Positions 63,630 to 64,000 of a DNA stretch of 64,000 nt are shown in pieces. Position 1 is the stretch's first letter. The number at the start of each line of letters is the position of its first letter. A program made the translations under genes and the position numbers. A model generated the notes under the pieces. The model saw only the letters and a program-made list of their open reading frames with translations. It was not told where the DNA came from and ran no database searches. The DNA comes from Clostridiales bacterium (GTDB lineage Bacteria > Bacillota > Clostridia > Saccharofermentanales > Saccharofermentanaceae). The stretch covers positions 1 to 64,000 of the forward strand of contig JAFRQR010000034.1 of the NCBI GenBank assembly GCA_017428545.1, in the 5' to 3' direction.

Positions 63630-64000
63630 ATGCTCGAATTACAGCATGTCTCATTCGAAGTGAATGAGGGCGGGCAGGACAAAGGCATCCTGCATGACAT
63701 TAATCTTGTGATCCCGGACGGAAATCTGACTGTGATCACGGGACCGAACGGTGGCGGTAAATCCACCTTGGCCAAACTTATCGCCGGTATCATCAAGCCG
63801 ACAGAGGGCAAGATCTTCTTTAACGGTGAGGACATCACGGAAATGTCCATTACGGACCGCGCAAGAAAGGGGATCGGCTTTGCATTCCAGCAGCCGGTGC
63901 GTTTTAAGGGGCTTCAGGTATTCGATCTGATCCGCCTGGCAACGGGCTCGAAGCTTTCTTCGGTAGATGCCTGCAAGTATCTTTCCGAAGTAGGTCTTTG
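63630..64000 (+). CDS. sufC: SufC-like Fe-S assembly ABC ATPase (5' part, cut by window edge)
   Basis: The first 123 codons of an ABC ATPase, running off the end. The Walker A is GPNGGGKST, and FNGEDITEMSITDRARKG followed by GFAFQQPVRFKGL is the pattern of SufC and of its clostridial single-operon relatives that pair with SufB/SufD-like proteins. It would energise iron-sulfur cluster assembly. AAAGGAG lies 6 bases before the ATG. Confidence 0.8.
   Translation, partial: MLELQHVSFEVNEGGQDKGILHDINLVIPDGNLTVITGPNGGGKSTLAKLIAGIIKPTEGKIFFNGEDITEMSITDRARKGIGFAFQQPVRFKGLQVFDLIRLATGSKLSSVDACKYLSEVGL

Overview
The window reads as chromosomal DNA of an anaerobic, low-to-mid-GC Gram-positive bacterium of the Clostridia. 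Supporting this are strong AAGGAGG-type ribosome binding sites, many lipobox lipoproteins, a teichoic-acid-type ABC exporter, a bifunctional PBP1A, an electron-bifurcating NfnAB transhydrogenase, the [FeFe]-hydrogenase maturase HydF, a V-type (probably Na+) ATPase and an intracellular cellobiose/cellodextrin phosphorolysis pair. A cellulolytic-community or gut/rumen fermenter is a reasonable guess; the species cannot be named from this sequence. There are no insertion sequences, phage genes or CRISPR arrays; nearly all genes look vertically inherited.

Layout. 1-5.8 kb (minus strand): a small membrane exporter, a D-2-hydroxyacid dehydrogenase, an S37-like secreted peptidase and nfnBA. 5.9-8.1 kb (minus): a Wzt/Wzm (TagH/TagG)-like polysaccharide exporter. 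8.3-18 kb (plus): an ABC ATPase and its large membrane partner, then two paralogous 800-residue lipoproteins that join an N-terminal domain to a sugar-binding-protein domain, then two sugar ABC permeases. 18-23 kb: a coiled-coil membrane fusion protein, a MacB-periplasmic-domain-like protein, and an ApbE / NusG-domain-II / Gx-transporter trio that resembles flavin-based electron-transfer loci. 23-27.2 kb: Nnr epimerase, purA (with an attenuator-like hairpin) and glmS. 27.2-29.8 kb: a tandem palindrome array, then a radical SAM/SPASM peptide-maturase-type enzyme and a repeat-containing Cys-rich protein, closed by a terminator and tRNA-Ala(GGC). 30-37.6 kb: a solute-binding lipoprotein, cellobiose phosphorylase, an approximately 430-nt strongly structured leader RNA ending in a terminator, and cellodextrin phosphorylase. 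37.8-45.8 kb: PBP1A, an RlmD-like 23S rRNA methyltransferase, an InlB-repeat surface protein, a CAP-domain lipoprotein and hydF. 45.9-55.3 kb (minus): a complete V-ATPase operon with an extra two-helix membrane protein at its end. 55.5-64 kb (plus): another ABC exporter pair, a NERD-like protein, an SDR, then isochorismatase-like / CAT-like / nadA / mnmA, and the start of a SufC-like ATPase cut by the window edge.

How it fits together: cellodextrins imported by ABC systems would be phosphorolysed by the two GH94 enzymes to glucose-1-phosphate, saving ATP; NfnAB and HydF belong to ferredoxin/NADPH/H2 redox balancing; the V-ATPase couples ATP to an ion gradient. The most novel items are the structured RNA in front of cellodextrin phosphorylase, the six-unit palindrome array next to the radical SAM locus, that locus itself, and an over-represented 9-mer (AAAAGCACT) scattered across both strands.
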